Shown: positions 44,011 through 59,000 of the stretch, in pieces | Layout: each line of letters opens with the position of its first letter | How positions within the stretch are numbered: position 1 is the stretch's first letter | Assembly (NCBI GenBank): GCA_017443405.1 | Contig: JAFRXS010000150.1 | Location: 1 to 64,000 of the forward strand | Source: Clostridia bacterium | GTDB lineage: Bacteria > Bacillota > Clostridia > Oscillospirales > Acutalibacteraceae | Direction of reading: 5' to 3' | DNA: 64,000 nt | Notes under the pieces: model-generated | Seen by the model: only the letters and a program-made list of their open reading frames with translations | Told to the model about the DNA's origin: nothing | The model's database searches: none | Position numbers and translations under genes: made by a program

Positions 44011-47000
44011 ATGAACACAACAGGAAGAGCAAAGACGCCGACCAAGATACTTTCGGTATTTTTGTCGCTGGTCATGGTTGTGAGCGTATGCTACAGCAGC
44101 TTTGACTATCTTGCGGATTATCTCGACTTCGGCGCCAGCGCCGCGGGTTCGGCTACAGCGGTCAGAACAGCGGCGAGCCAGGTCACGTCGTCTATGTTTT
44201 CGGCGACGAACAGCGGTGACAATATAACGATCACCGCGAACACCGCATACGGAGACAAGGTCATCAACGCCATGGCTGCCGCCGTCGAGTATATGCGCGA
44301 CGTTGGTATCGGTAAGACCAGCAGCGGTTATTGGTCGTGGAATGAGGGCAACGACAGCCACAGCAACAGCTGGAGCGGCGGCTCGTGGTTCACTTACGTC
44401 CGTAAAGAGGCTTCGGGCGAAAATAACGACGCCATGCACAACGGCGGAGACCCGACGAATATATACCACGTTATGTTCCCCGGAACGTGGTTCGACTCTC
44501 ATTTTAATTGTGACGTCGATCATTACGCTTCGACCGAAAATAGTTTCGGTAGCACGAGCGGTGCAAGCTTTCCGTATACCGACCATGGAAATATGACCAT
44601 TACCGGAACGTCAACCGAGGCGAATGTTCTTTTAGGCGAGACGTATAAGAATCTCCTTCCTAGCGCTCTTCCGACTCAGGTCATGACTTCCGCTTGGTAC
44701 CGTGTGGATGACATTACAAAAAATATTCAGAAAGGCGTAACGGGTACTTTTAACTATAAAACCTTTGCGAATTTCTACTCCTTCAACCAAGATACTTCCG
44801 TAACAGGTGTCAACTCGTTCCTGACGGGTTTCGGCTACAGCAACACCCTCATAAACCAGCTGAAGCAGGTCTATTACTATTTCGGCACGAACACGACGGG
44901 CGTCAACACCGTGTCCGGCGTGAACAGCGATCTCGGCAAGACAGCGACCCAGCTGTTCGACACCTACTCAGAGTCCCAGATCGACACGTTCAGGAATAAT
45001 TACACCACTTTCTACAACACCTATCTCAATATCCCCAGCAACGTGAGGACTCAGTTCATCCAGACCAACGCGGGTCTGACGCAGAGCCAGCTCACGACCT
45101 ACAAGACCAACCTGGACAAGGCCGCCGAGGCGTACGACGATCTCGGCACCGTTCAGTCCGCCTGGACGAACTCCAAAAAGGCGAGCGACGGTCCGAATCC
45201 CGCCTACAACAACGTCAACCCGACGGCGAGCGACTACAACACGATGGTCGCTCTGTACGACGCTCTCAAGACGAACATAACTGCTCTTAACAATATCAGA
45301 ACAGGCGATTCCGCCGAGTGGACCGTTCTCGACAGTTTTGCGGAGACGACCGCCAAGGGCCCGAACGCCGACCTTTCATATTTCAACGCGCGTCTCGCGA
45401 CGATCAAGAACGACATCGAGCTTTACGAGCTCCGTCTCATCAGGTCGCATATCGCGCCGATCAAGGCGAGGATCCAGGATCCCGCTAACGCGAACACCAC
45501 GACCGAGCCCGGCGAGAACGACGAGCCCGTGCTTACTCCCAATATCCTCAGCGTGACGGACGGCTACTACGCCTCCGCTTCGTCGGACATTTCCGATCCC
45601 GCGAACGATACCAACCTCATCAACGACCTCAAGGAGTACGCCGAGTATTTCGCGATGTATGCCAAGGGCGGTCACACCGGCTCCTTCGCGGACGCCAACG
45701 TCGTCCTCGTGTTCGGCACGGAAGATTATCCTCATAAAGCCAACCTCAGCGACACGGTCACGAACCGCGCGCAGGGCAATACTTACGTCCAGGGCAACTA
45801 CACGACGCTTAAGCAGGAATACAGCATCCGCGGCTACCGTTTCGACGTCGCGGGCTATATCGAGTGGTACGTCGCTCACAGGGACGTCAGCGTCAAGACC
45901 TGGAACGTGGCGGATCTTCAGGAGGAGATCAATGCGGTCCAGACCGAATTCACCATAATCAACAACGCCTACAACGCAGCCAGGCAGAACCCCGCAACGA
46001 CGCCCGGCACGGACGGCGACGGCAACTACAACGAGGAAGAGACTCTCGAGCGCACCGGCGTCGGCCAGGCGAAGGCGGACGTCCTGTTCGCGTATCCCGC
46101 GGGCAGCTCCACCAAGATCCAGGACAGGATCTACGAGCTTTACGACATAGACTACGACAAGGTCCAGCAGAGGCTCGAAAGAGACATCATGGGCGTCCGT
46201 TCCGACAACGGCGAGCTCTACCGCGGCGAGACGATACCCTCCGACGCCAGCTGGACGGTCAACGGCGGCTTCTATAAATACGTCGGCAAGACGGTCAACT
46301 GGTCCAACTTCGTCGCGATCAAGAACGCCCTCAACACGTTCAAGAACGAGGCCGACCTGTACTATTATCTTGTAGGCGGCACCAACACGCTCTCGACCGC
46401 GGACCCGCAGCCGAGCTATCCCGGCATTTACTGGCCCGCCGGCACGCGCGGCCACAGGGACAGCGGCCGCAGGTACGTCGACCAGGCGGCTATCGACGCG
46501 TTTAACAATTATTATCAGTCGCTCCTCAACGCCTACAACCAGTTCAAGGAGGCTAACAACTTCTCGTCCTTCGCGCAGACGCACGAGGATACCATAAGCT
46601 ACAACTCTTCCACCGGCGCCTACACCGATTACCGCACGGCGGCCAACGAAGGCACGACAACCGGCTACGGCACTTACGTCGTCCGCGAGCCCGACTTCGC
46701 CGACGGCGTCAACGACGTCGCCAGGGAGAAGGTCAACGTTTATTCCGACAACGGCACGCTCCTCGCCGGCGGCGGCGCGAGGGAGAACTACGTCGTTCAG
46801 GACGACAATATCAACGACACCGTCCGCATGCTCGACGAGTTCCTGCGCGGCAAGGACTTCGCGAGCCTCGTCGGCCTGTCCGAAAAGGGCAAGACGCTCG
46901 AGGGTGCGATCGAGGACATGCTCAACGAGCTCCTGTTCTCCGACAGCATGATCAGCACGGTCTTCGGCCTCATCTACCCGATGGTCGAAAAGCTTTTCAA

Positions 47001-50000
47001 TGAGACGATCTCCGACCTCGTAAACAGCCCGGACGGATATGACGGACAGAACCCCCAGTCCATTGTCGTCGGCGACATCGACACGGGCTTCGCCGGTATA
47101 ACCATCAACGGTCTGTACATCAACATCTATCTTGACGGACGCACGGTAGGCGGTCTTGCCCGCACCATGACGCTCAAGGAGCTGACCGAGAACGCCGGTC
47201 TTTACATCTGGCCCTCGACGATGCTTTCTCACGTCGGCAGCACCTACAGCTCCTACGCCGTCTCCAACTTCAGGTATTATGACGACGACGAAGTCGCGCA
47301 TTCCTACGCGAACTACGGTCAGCTTCTCGGCGCGGACTGGCAGGAGGACGCGTTCAGGGCTCTTATCCAGGTCAACCCGGGCAACTGCCTCGCGGCAACG
47401 AATAACTACGATTTCATACAGAGGGTATTCATCAACTGGAACGGCGACGACTGGTACGACAGGAACGTGACCGACACGACCGACAGCGCGGTAGTCACCT
47501 ACGTCGACGGCGAGCCCTACACCAGGCAGGACATCCTCGACCAGGCGTTCAAGGCGATGGTCTGGTCCGTCAGTGACAGCCAGGCGCTCACCGTGCCTAC
47601 GAAGAGGTTCAACAATTTCAAGGGCGCGCTCGGCAACGCGGTCTTTACTCCCATACTTCGTCTCGTACAGGCGCTTCTTTGCAACAGGGACTACTATATC
47701 GATACCGCGACGTTCACCGGCGGCAAGCCGGCGGCGGCGGTTTACGCCTACGCTCCTTCCTCCTCCGTTGTGTTCAACCCGCACCTTGAAGCCAAGGCGG
47801 TCGCGAACGCGGAGATCAACATCAAGGGTCTTGAGGGCTACAGGAACATCCTCGGCCCGATCTACGAGGCTCTGGGCATAGACCTTTACTGGGTCACCGG
47901 TACCGGCATCAACCAGACGAGCGACTCGTTCGCGGGCTGCGTGCCGGCAAGGCAGGATGAGAGCGCCGCAGCCCTCGCCGCGGACGTCATCGACCCGATC
48001 TACAACCTGGTCAAGCAGCTCGTCGACGCGCCCGTCGAGAGGGTCCTCGAGGTCCTTCCGATGCTGAGCTACTGTATCTCGATGGGCATGATCCAGGATC
48101 TTATCAACACGCTAAGCATCGATCTTGAGATCAGAAAACTCAAGGACATGGACTTCACGGGCGTTAAGCTCGGCGTCCTTACCCTTACATGGCTCGCCGA
48201 CTGGCTCGCGGAAACCATTGCGGGATGGGTCCTCGGCAGCGACGGCAAGACCATCAACCTCGACCTCGGCGGCATGCTCGACCTCGCCAAGCTTCTCGGT
48301 CTTGAGGACAAGGACGACCTCGAGAACCTGAACGCCCTTATCCAGTTCATATTCAAGAAGGCGGATATCAACGTAACGATACCCGAATTCAACGCCGGCG
48401 CGGTCGCGACCATGGGTCAGGCGTATTATACCGGCAGCGGAACCAACAATAAACCCAACGCGGTCCTGTGGAACTTCAAGACGGGACGCTACGACATAAC
48501 CAAGCGGATGTCCACCATCAGGACGAAGTCCGGCGACGGGATGAATTTCGACACCTCCGGCAACCGTCAGAGCAGCGGCTCCAACAGGTGGTACATCTCG
48601 GCGGAGCTCGGCGACGTGCTTTACTACCTGCTCGCCAACTTCGTCTTCGGCGCGTTCAACTCCGAGCAGATAGACGCCATCGTCACGGGCTTCACGGGCG
48701 AGCCGCTTAACATCGACGACGGCATCAAGAAGGTATTCGACGGCATCACGGGCAATCACGCGGAGGCGTTCGCCGCCCTCGTCGAGCTGCTCGTGCCCAA
48801 CACGGGCTCCGAGTCCGTCCGCTTCCTCGAAAAGGTCAAGGTCGTCGAGAGCGACGGTACCTTCCTTTACAAGAACGAGGTCGTCAAGATGTCCATGACC
48901 GACGCCGAGTGGCGCCAGTACATGACGGACCACGGCATCAAGAGCGCCAACACCGGCGGCTACGTCTACGAGAACATCGGTTCGACGGATATGTCGACCG
49001 GTACGGCGAAGGGCTGGGTGTACAGCGCCGACGAAAACGTCTGGTACGAGTGGATAACGAACAGACGCGCCTCGGCGTACGATTTCGAGGACTACGAGGA
49101 CTATAACAACGACGCGACCGTGAACAACCCGTACGTCGCGGGACAGACCGGTACGAGCGTCGTCGCGACGACCGCCTATCTGAGCTACGCCAACCAGTGG
49201 AGCAAGGAGAAGGCGTACACGCTGTTCAACGGCGGAATCAACGGCATAACCGACCTTCTCGCCGACCTCGGTCTCAAGGACGACAGCGGCAACCCCTATG
49301 ACATCGGCGCGATGCTCAACGACCTTATAGACGGGCTGTGCTCTCACGACACGGTCATGGTCTTCCTGAGCCTTCTGTCCGGACTTGAGGAGACGATCTT
49401 CGGCGCGGTCAAGGACGATCCCGATACGCCCGACGTGGACGAGAGTATAGAGGCGAGGGAAAATATCGCCAAGTTCTCCAACTTCATCAACAACCAGTTC
49501 GACTTCAATATATTCGGCGTGTGGAACAACAACGAGGTCTATCCGTTCACCGCCTCCTATAACGATTACTTCAATACCGACGGCTCCCCGAACACCTACT
49601 ACGACTGGGGCTTTGAGAGAGCTTATCCCGAGGCTTACAAGGACGCTCAGACGCCGGTCGTCAACCGCTGGACTCCCGAGGATGAGGATTCGAACGCGGG
49701 CGGCACCCTCGAACCGGACACGCTTTACAGCCCCGAGTTCAAGCCCAACCGTCAGGCGTTCATCAACGCGATGAGCAAGATCATCGCGCCGATCGCGCCG
49801 CTGATCCGCTGGCTGTTCTGCGGAGCGGACTTCAACATCCTCTCCGGTCTTGACGTCGACGGCAACGAAGTGCTTATCGCTCACCTTAAGGGCTCGAGGT
49901 CTTACTCGAAGTCCATAGCGCCTCTGTTCGAGGCTCTCGGCGTCAACAAATACGTCGCGGAAGAGCTCATGGGCATGCAGTACGCCGCGGACTTTGAGGA

Positions 50001-53000
50001 ATTCCGGGCGGATTCCCTGAGCGGTACCTATAATAAGATATACATGCCGAGCCAGACGGAGCTCGACAACAGCTTTGACGACCGTCTCGCGGAGGTCGCG
50101 CTCGCGCCCATCCAGAGCCTTCTGAACATGGCGTTCAAGGATCCGGTGATCTTCGCCGGCTCGATCCTGCCGAACGTGGTCTATTTCATCCAGTCCGGCG
50201 GTCTTTACACCGCGGTGCGCAACCTTCTCCAGAACGTCTTCGTTATCGTCGACACGCTGCGTCCGATACTCAACGTCGACCTCGACAGGCTGCTGTTCTC
50301 CCCCGACTACGCCAGGGACGAGGACAATAACCTCATACCCATGACGACGAAGGACGAGTTCGGCAACACCGTCAACTGCTATTACGAGAACCCGATAGAG
50401 GGCTCCGCGAGGATACCCGTCTTCGAGCTCGACAAGTCGCAGGGGCTGCTCGGCCTTGTCGGCAACGGCCTGCTCAAGAACTTCCGCATCAACGGCAGGT
50501 ACTACGACCTGACCGGCGGCCAGACGAGCCTCAGGCAGGCGGCGACGCTCAACGGCGTTCTGTGCATGCTCGAGTCGTTCACCGGTCTTGAGCTGACGGA
50601 CGTCATCTATCAGTCCATCTATCTTACCAACAAGCAGATATTCTCCAACGCCGGAGCGGCGACGCTTGAAAACACCAGGTCCGCTCTGTCCAACCACAAG
50701 TACCTCAAGGTCGTAATGAAGGATCTGAGCACCGACGCCGGCAGCGGCATCGGCGGCGGCGACGTCATCACGATCCTGCTGTGCGTGCTCATCGAGATAA
50801 TCGAATACTCCGGAGACACGACGCGAACGATAAACGGCGTGACTCAGACGGTACATATCAACAACGTGACGGCTGCGTCCAAGCTGGTCGTCGGGTTCAC
50901 CGATATCCTCGGCGACACCTGGCAGGAGGTCGAAACGACGATCCAGTCGCTGCTCGACATCTTCATCTCGCAGACGGAGCTCAGCTACGACACGATCAAC
51001 TGGGTGTACCCGTATAACGAGGTCGACGAACAAGGAAACGTCGTCGACGGAATGACGGTAGACGACGTCAAGGAAGCCCTTCAGCAGGAAGCCAACAGAG
51101 TTCCCGAGGGCGAGGACAACACCGGCGACGCCAACGTCTACCAGAACAAGCAGTTCCGCGGTCCCGTCCAGACCTACGCCAACCTCAACTACCCGTCTGA
51201 CTGGACGAGCAGCACCGCGGCTTACATCGACGCCAACCTCGGCGCGATAATCGACAATATCATAGGCATCATCCCCTCCCTCGGGGCTGAGAGCCTGCAC
51301 GATCTACTCAACAACAGCTTCAACCTCTTCTCTGCGGACATCCTCAACACGCTCGCCGGACTGCTCGGCGGCCTGAGCGGCACGATCAGGGCTTACTCTC
51401 AGCTGCTCAACCTGGCTCTCGGCATCGACCTGACCGCCCTCGTCGGCGACAGGGACGCTTACAGAGCGAAATACGCCGAGTGCAAGGCGGACGGCTACGA
51501 TCCCGCCGCCGACACGACCGCGTACGCGGGCTTTGACAAGGCGTACTTCAACACCGTCGAAGGCGTCTCGACGCCCAAGACCTACGGCGAGATATACAGC
51601 GAGGCTTACGAGGCCAAGCTCGTCTCGTCCGAGTACTACGGCGACGACGACCACACCGTCGTCAATCCCGAGCTCTCCGTCGAGGAAATAGCGACCATTG
51701 AGAAGAACGCGGTCCTCGCCGGCGCGACCGCTGCCGCGGAAGCGAAGCAGAGCGAATCCGTCGACCCGAGATACACGGGCGACTACTACATCGATCCCTC
51801 GACGCTCACCGCGCCCGACGCCTCCGCCTCTCCGGAGGAGGTCGCCGCCTATCAGCAGAAGGTCGACGCTCTCGCCGCCGACCCGGCGCGCGCATACACC
51901 GCCACGAGGGAGAACTTCGAGGATCAGCTCGCGTGGATGATCTCCCCGATCGAGCCGGTCGTCAGCTGGCTGTTCCTGGGTGAGAACTTCGCGTTCTTCA
52001 ACGGCGACCAGTACGCTCCCAACGGCTGGGGCTCCGACCTCATCTCCCTCCAGGGCGCGGAAGGCTACGCCTACGGCTACGTCCCGTTCATCGAGGCTCT
52101 GGGCTGCACCGCCGACAAGGGCATCTTCGTCAAGAACGCCGTCCAGATCAAGGCGGAGAACGCCGCGATCGACGCCGACGACGCGAACTACCCGACGCTT
52201 GCCGACAAGAACCACGCCAAGGGCAAGAACGTCATAGCCGCCATACTCAACCCGCTGGTCGACCGCATCGATCAGATCATGCAGGACGGCGACCCCGTCG
52301 GCGAGCTCATCGAGACGGTCAACAACCTCGTCTACTTCCTCAACGCCGACGGTCTCAAGGCGTCCCTCAACAACCTTATAAAGGCTGTCACCAACATACT
52401 CGACCAGCTCGAAAAGGCGAACGCCGCTGCCGGCCTCATCAAGAACGACGATGGCTCGGTCATGCAGCTCGACCTTGACGGCATACTTTCCGGTCTTGTC
52501 GGCTTCGATCTGCCGATAACCAACCTTACCACCGCGAACATCCTTCAGCTCGTCGAAGACCTGACCGCCAACGTCAACATGGACAAGGCGATCGAGAAGG
52601 CGTGCAACGCGGTCTACACCGAAACGCTCTACAACGGCTACATCGCCGCGGGCATCATCTCTCAGGACTCCTACGACACCTGGCAGGCGGGCCTTGACTC
52701 CGACGCGACCGTCGAAGAGAAGGAAGCCGGCGAGGAAGCCGCGACGGAGATCAAGGAAGCCATCGAGGCTGCCGACGCCGCCGCCGTCGCCGAGATCAAG
52801 GCTCTCGCGCAGGAGGCTTACGACAACAAGAAGAACGAGATCGATCCCGAATCCGTCTTCGATCAGAAACTCGCGGACGTCCGCAACGAGATCGAAGAGC
52901 ACTTCGGCCTCGGCGACGACGAGTCTTACGTGGCGGCGAGCTACGCGGAGTATTCCGCGGAGTACAACACCGCGAAGCATCAGAAGTTCGCCGCCAACGT

Positions 53001-56000
53001 CGCGGGCTCCATCTACGACAAGGCTTATAAGAAATACTTCGTCGACCATCCCGAGGCCGACAGGAACAACGAGGACGACAAGGCCGCGGCGAGAGCCTAC
53101 GCCACCGAGACGGTCGAAGCTTATCTCGACCTCGACGCCGCCCTCGAGTCTCCCACGATCACTCAGGAAGACATAAACAAGGCTTACGAGTCCGCCTCCG
53201 CCTACGCTGCCGAGCAGATAGGCAGAAAGATCGCTGACGCGGCGAGAGACCAGGCCAGGATCGACATGGCGGTACCCGGCATCGTCTTCTCCGAGCAGGA
53301 GACCGACTATATAACCAACTTCTTCCTTGGCTTCCTGCAGCTCAACGCAGACACCGCCAACGGCTGGGGCTACGCCTGGCAGGCGAGGTTCGCGGATGAC
53401 TTCAGGGATCCCGTAACGGGCGAATACTACACCGGCAACGCCTTCTCGACAGAGGAGACCGGCTACGGCACGCGCGCGGACTTCGTGACCTGCCTCGTCG
53501 CCGAGCTCATCATCCTCCTCGAGGACAAGGGCACCGACAACGGCGTCGAATACGACAACCCGAAGGCCATCTCGAGGCTGCTCGGTCTTGACGACGACGC
53601 GGTCGACACGATCATCGGCCTTGTCAACGGCAGTATCGCCCTCAAGTATTCCTACAACGACTGGCTGTACTTCGTAAACGACGGCACCAAGGACGCCAAG
53701 AAGGCCGAGATCGAGGCAAACGATCCCGTCGTCGCCGGCGCCTCCGCCGACGTCACGGTCGGCGGCGAGCTCCAGAACGTCGCGGCGGACTATCAGTCCA
53801 TCGCGCACCTGAGCTATCCGAACGACTGGACGAAGGAAAAGGCTACCAACCTCAGCGACAACATCGACGCTTTCGCCGACGCGATCGTCACGATGGTCAC
53901 CAAGGGCAACGGCGACTACACGAAGCTCAGCGACTGGGTCCTCAGCCTTGTCGGCGGCGTGTTCTCCGACGAGATGCTCAACAACCTCGTCTGGACCGTA
54001 GCCGGCCTGCTCTACACCGCGGAAGTCAAGCTCGGCGCCGTCCTCGGCGTGGGCGAGAAGCTCCTCGGTCTCGACCTGTCCGCGTGGCAGCCCTACATCG
54101 ACGCCTACAAGGCGGTCTATGAGGGCGCCGAGAACTCCGTCAAGGCCGCGTGCCTCGCCGCCGATTACGACCCCGCGGCGGATGAGGACAACGGCGAGGC
54201 CTACACCGCCGCTTACAACGCGTACCTGAACAAGAACGTCGCGGAAGGCGTCGAGCCGACCGAGGCCGACCTTGCGAAGGCGAAAGAAGCAGCCGCCGAC
54301 GCGGCCGCGACCGCAGCTGCCGAAAAGGCGATAGAAGCCGCGAAGAAGAACTACGCTTCTATCTACGATGAGGCATATAAGGCTTACATCCAGGATAACG
54401 CCGCGGATCCCGAGCATCCGACCAAGGCGGAGATCCTCGACGCGAAGGCCGCCGCGCGCGAAGCGGTAGCTGATTACGACACGACCGTCGGCGATCCGAT
54501 ACTCGGCGCTTCCTTCGGAGTCGACGCGGCTGAGACCGCCGGCATGACCGACGCCGAAGCGACGGACGCGAAGAAGGACGCGTTCCTCAACGCCGTCTAC
54601 ACCCTTCTGACCCCGCTCAACAAGGCGCTGGGCTGGATCCTGTTCGGCGACGGCTACAAGTTCCTCGTCACGCACGACTTCGCCTCTCACGTTGACTACT
54701 CCAGCAACGAGTACACCGTGACCGTCGATCCCGACAACACGGGCGACTACCTGCTTCAGATCCAGGGCGGCGAAGGCTACGAGACCGGACTTCTCGTGCT
54801 TTACGAGATCCTCGGCGCCGCGCATGACGATCTCAAGAGCCGCGACGAGGTCATGGCCGCTTACAACGGCGGCACGGAAACCGCTTACGTCGACGCGATC
54901 GTTACCCCGCTGGTCGACCTCATCGAGGATATCCTCTACGCCGACAAGCCCGTGACCAAGGTCCTCGAGCTCGTCAACAACCTGATCTACGGCCTGAACT
55001 CCGGCGCGCTGGGCATCGTCATCAGCAACGTCCTTGCTCCGGTCGTCGGTCTGCTCGACGCGGTCAACGATTCCGGCCTGCTGTCCAACCCGATCAGTCT
55101 TGAGATCGGCGGGCTCGATCTCGCGCACCTGAACACCTCCGTCCTGCTCGACTTCCTGACCGAATCCACGGGCATCGAAGTCGCCGGCATCGAGTGCTAC
55201 GATACCTACGGCACGAGGACAACGATGGGCAGGTACATCATGAACCACCTCGTCGGCGACCTTTACAGGTACAAGGGCATCAACACCGCGATCACCTACG
55301 CCGATTATTATAAGGAAGACAACGGCACCTTCAGATTCCTCGAGAAGGGCGAGACGAGCAACATCACGTCCGCCGAAGATATCGCCGCCGTCAACCGCAT
55401 CATCGAAAATAACGCCGCCTACTACAGAGTGCTGTTCAACCCCGAGACCGGCAAGGGCTCCGCGGGCGACTTCCTGACCATCCTCATCTCGCTCGTGCTC
55501 CAGATAGCCGAGGCTCCCGAGAACAGGGCTCCGATAGTCAAGCTCCTCGCGGGCACCGCGCCGACGTCGCACGTCGTCGACGGAGAGACGGTCAACTACA
55601 CCGCGGAAGAGATCGCCGCTCTTCAGGCGGAGCTCAACGCGAAGGCGGAACAGAAATACGACGCCATAATGGGCCTCATCACGGGCAATTATGACATAAC
55701 CTACAAGGACTACGACTGGTTCTACTTCATCACCGACGCGACCGAGAAGGCTCAGGCTCAGGCGTTCACCAACTACGCCTCCGCCGAGTACGCGGGCACC
55801 GATTACCAGACCTACAGGCAGATGTCCTACCCGAACGACTGGACGGCTCTCACCGCCGACTACTTCGCGAGGAACATCGACACCATCGTCGACGAGCTCA
55901 TCCCGCTCGTAACGGGCTACAAGTTCGACGAGGAGACGGGTCTTCCCGCGGTCGACGACGAAGGCAACCAGATCGGCTACGCGAACCTCTCCGAGTTGGT

Positions 56001-59000
56001 CTCGAGCCTGCTGACCGGACTTTACACCGACAAGACGGCGAGCACACTGTTCTACACCATCTGGAACCTCACGACCGCGATCGACGAGAGCCTGCTGAAC
56101 TTCGTCGGCTCCACTCTCAACTGCGACTTCGGCGCGTGGGATACCTACAAGGCTCAGTTCATTGCCGCCTATGACACCGAGCTCGCCGCCGCCTCCGCCG
56201 ACGATTACGACTGGGAGAACGACGAGGTCGTGATGTCCGACGGCTCCAAGGTCAACGCCGGCAAGGCGTACAAGGAGGCCTACGATAAGGCGATAGAGGA
56301 CGGCAAGACCGAAGAAGAGGCGAAGACCGCGGGCGCCGAGGCTGCCGCCAAGGCTGTCCAGAGCGGCTACGTCTACGACTTCGGCATCGACGCCGCGAGC
56401 GACAGAGTGAACAAGGAGCTTGCCTTCAAGGACATGCTCAACACCACGCTGTCTCCCGTTTCCGGCATCATCGCCTGGCTGTTCTTCGGCAGAGACTATA
56501 AGTTCTTCGTCAACACCGGCTACGGCGCGACCAATCCCGAGACGGGCGAGCTTTACGCCAGCCCGCAGGATCTGCTGACGCTCAAGGGCGCGAACGGCTT
56601 CGACACGGGTCTCATCCCGCTGTTCGAGGCGCTCGGCGCGACCGTGACGACCAACGCCGCCACCGCGCTCGCGGCTTACGAGAACGGCGATTCCAACGCG
56701 CTCATCGCCGCCATCACCGACCCGCTGTTCAACCTCATCGACGGTCTTCTTGACTCGCCGGCGATGGTAACGAAGGTCCTCGGCATACTCAACAACCTTA
56801 TCTACTTCATAGACGCGGGCGGTCTGACCGCTGCTGTCAACAACCTCATCTCGGGCGTCAACAGCATACTGACCGTACTCGCTCCTCTCACCTCCGACCT
56901 CGACCTCGGCAACCTTAATATTCCGGAAGGCTCCGCGCTGACGCTCGACGCTCTGATCGCCTCTTTCACGGCGGATCTCGGCATCGACATCAGCCTGTCC
57001 GACCTGTCCATGAGCGCGATACTCGGGCTCGTGACAGCTCTGACCGATCCGGATAAGGACGACGACTCCGTCAACGGCCTGACCTTTGACACGGTCGACG
57101 GCAGAGGCTACACCATAGCTTCCTATATCACCAACTGGCTCGTCGGTAAGGTCCACTGCAGGATCAGCGCGAACGGCAGCTACTACTGCACGCTCGACTT
57201 CACCGACGTCAACGGCGAACCCAACGCGACCGGTACGGGCAACTCCGGCGACTTCCTGTCGGTGCTCGTGGCGCTCCTGCTCCAGATCTTCGAGGATCCC
57301 GCGAACAAGGACGCCGTGGTCGGCATCATCGCCAATCTCGCGGACAAGTCCGCCGAGGAAGCGACGGCCGCTTACGAGAACCTGATGAACATCCTCCACG
57401 GCGTGGCTTCCGGCGACGAGAGATCCATCGACTGGTTCTACTTCGTGCAGGACGAGGCGGAGAAGACCCTCGCCGAGAACTACAAGGACGGCACGACCGG
57501 TATCTCCGAGGCCGACTACAACTCGGTCATGGCGAAGTACCAGTCCATCGTCCACCTTGCCTACCCGAACGACTGGACCGTTGACACGGCGCAGTATCTC
57601 AGCGACAACATCGACCGCATAGTCGACGCCGTGATCAAGCTCGTCAAGGTCGAGATCGGCGAGGATGAGACGACGGGCGAGTCCGTCTACGCCTCTTCGC
57701 TCAACGAGCTCATCAACTCGCTCATCCCCGAATTCTACACCGACCAGATGATGACCCTCATCGTCACCGCTCTCGCGGGCCTGCTCGAGATGGCGGACGA
57801 GACGATAGGCAAGGTCCTCGGTCTCGCGACCAACGTTCTCGGCGTCGACCTCGAGCACACCAACTACGACGAGGTCAACACCCTTAAGAAGAACGCAGGC
57901 ACGATCGCCTACAACGCCGCTCTCGAAGACGGCAAGACGGAAGAGGAAGCCAACGCCGCGAGGGAGAAGGCCGAATCCGAGTACGCTTACGACTTCGGCA
58001 TCGACTCCGCCGCGAACAAGGGCGAGAAGTTCGCCGAAGTGCTCGCTCTCGAGCTCGCGCCGCTCGCGCGTCTCATCGGCTGGCTGTTCTTCGGTCAGGA
58101 CTACAACTTCTTCGTCAGCACCGACTACGACACCGGCAAGACGGTCGTCGAGAACGGTCAGAAGAACCTGATCACCATCAGGGGCGGCAACGGCTGGAAC
58201 AACGGCCTCGCCCAGATACTCGCGGCTCTCGGCTGCGAGGATCTCAAGGACGCCGAGACCATCCAGGCGGAATACGCGGTCCAGAAGGCGGACGGCATCG
58301 ACAACAACGAAACGGCTTACGTCGACGCCATCGTCGAGCCTATCATCGGACTCGTCGACAGCCTGCTCACCTCCACCACGCAGGTCTCCGACGTGCTCGG
58401 CATACTCAACAATATCATCTACTTCAGCAACTCCGGAGCTCTCGGCGTGGCAGTGACCAACATAGTCGCTCCCGTACTCAACATCCTCAACGCCCTGTCC
58501 GACTCCGGCATCGTCACGGGTCTTAACATCAGCGACGTTCTCGGCTCCATCATGAAGGACGAGGAAGCCGGCTACGCGGGTCTCGACCTGCTCAACCTCG
58601 ACACCGCGAAGCTGCTCACCTTCGCCGAGTACATGATCAGCAAGAACCTCGGCGCCGACCTCAAGATAGGCTCGCTGCCCGTCAACATCATCGACGCCGA
58701 CGTCACCGGCGCGACGACCCTCGGCGAATACATCGTCCGCCACATCTGCGGCATCCCGACCTACTACGCTTACGACTCCGAGGGCACCGCGGGCATCACC
58801 GGCGAGAGAGTCAGGTTCACGGATACCGCCGGCACCGGCTCGTCCGCGGACTTCCTGACCGAGCTCGTGTCGCTCCTGCTCCAGGTCATCATCGACTCCG
58901 AGAACGAGGACGCGGTCAAGGCCATCATCAAGAAGATAAGCGGTCTCGACGACGAGACGGCCGACAGGTACTATCAGGCGGTCATCAACCTCGTCCAGTC

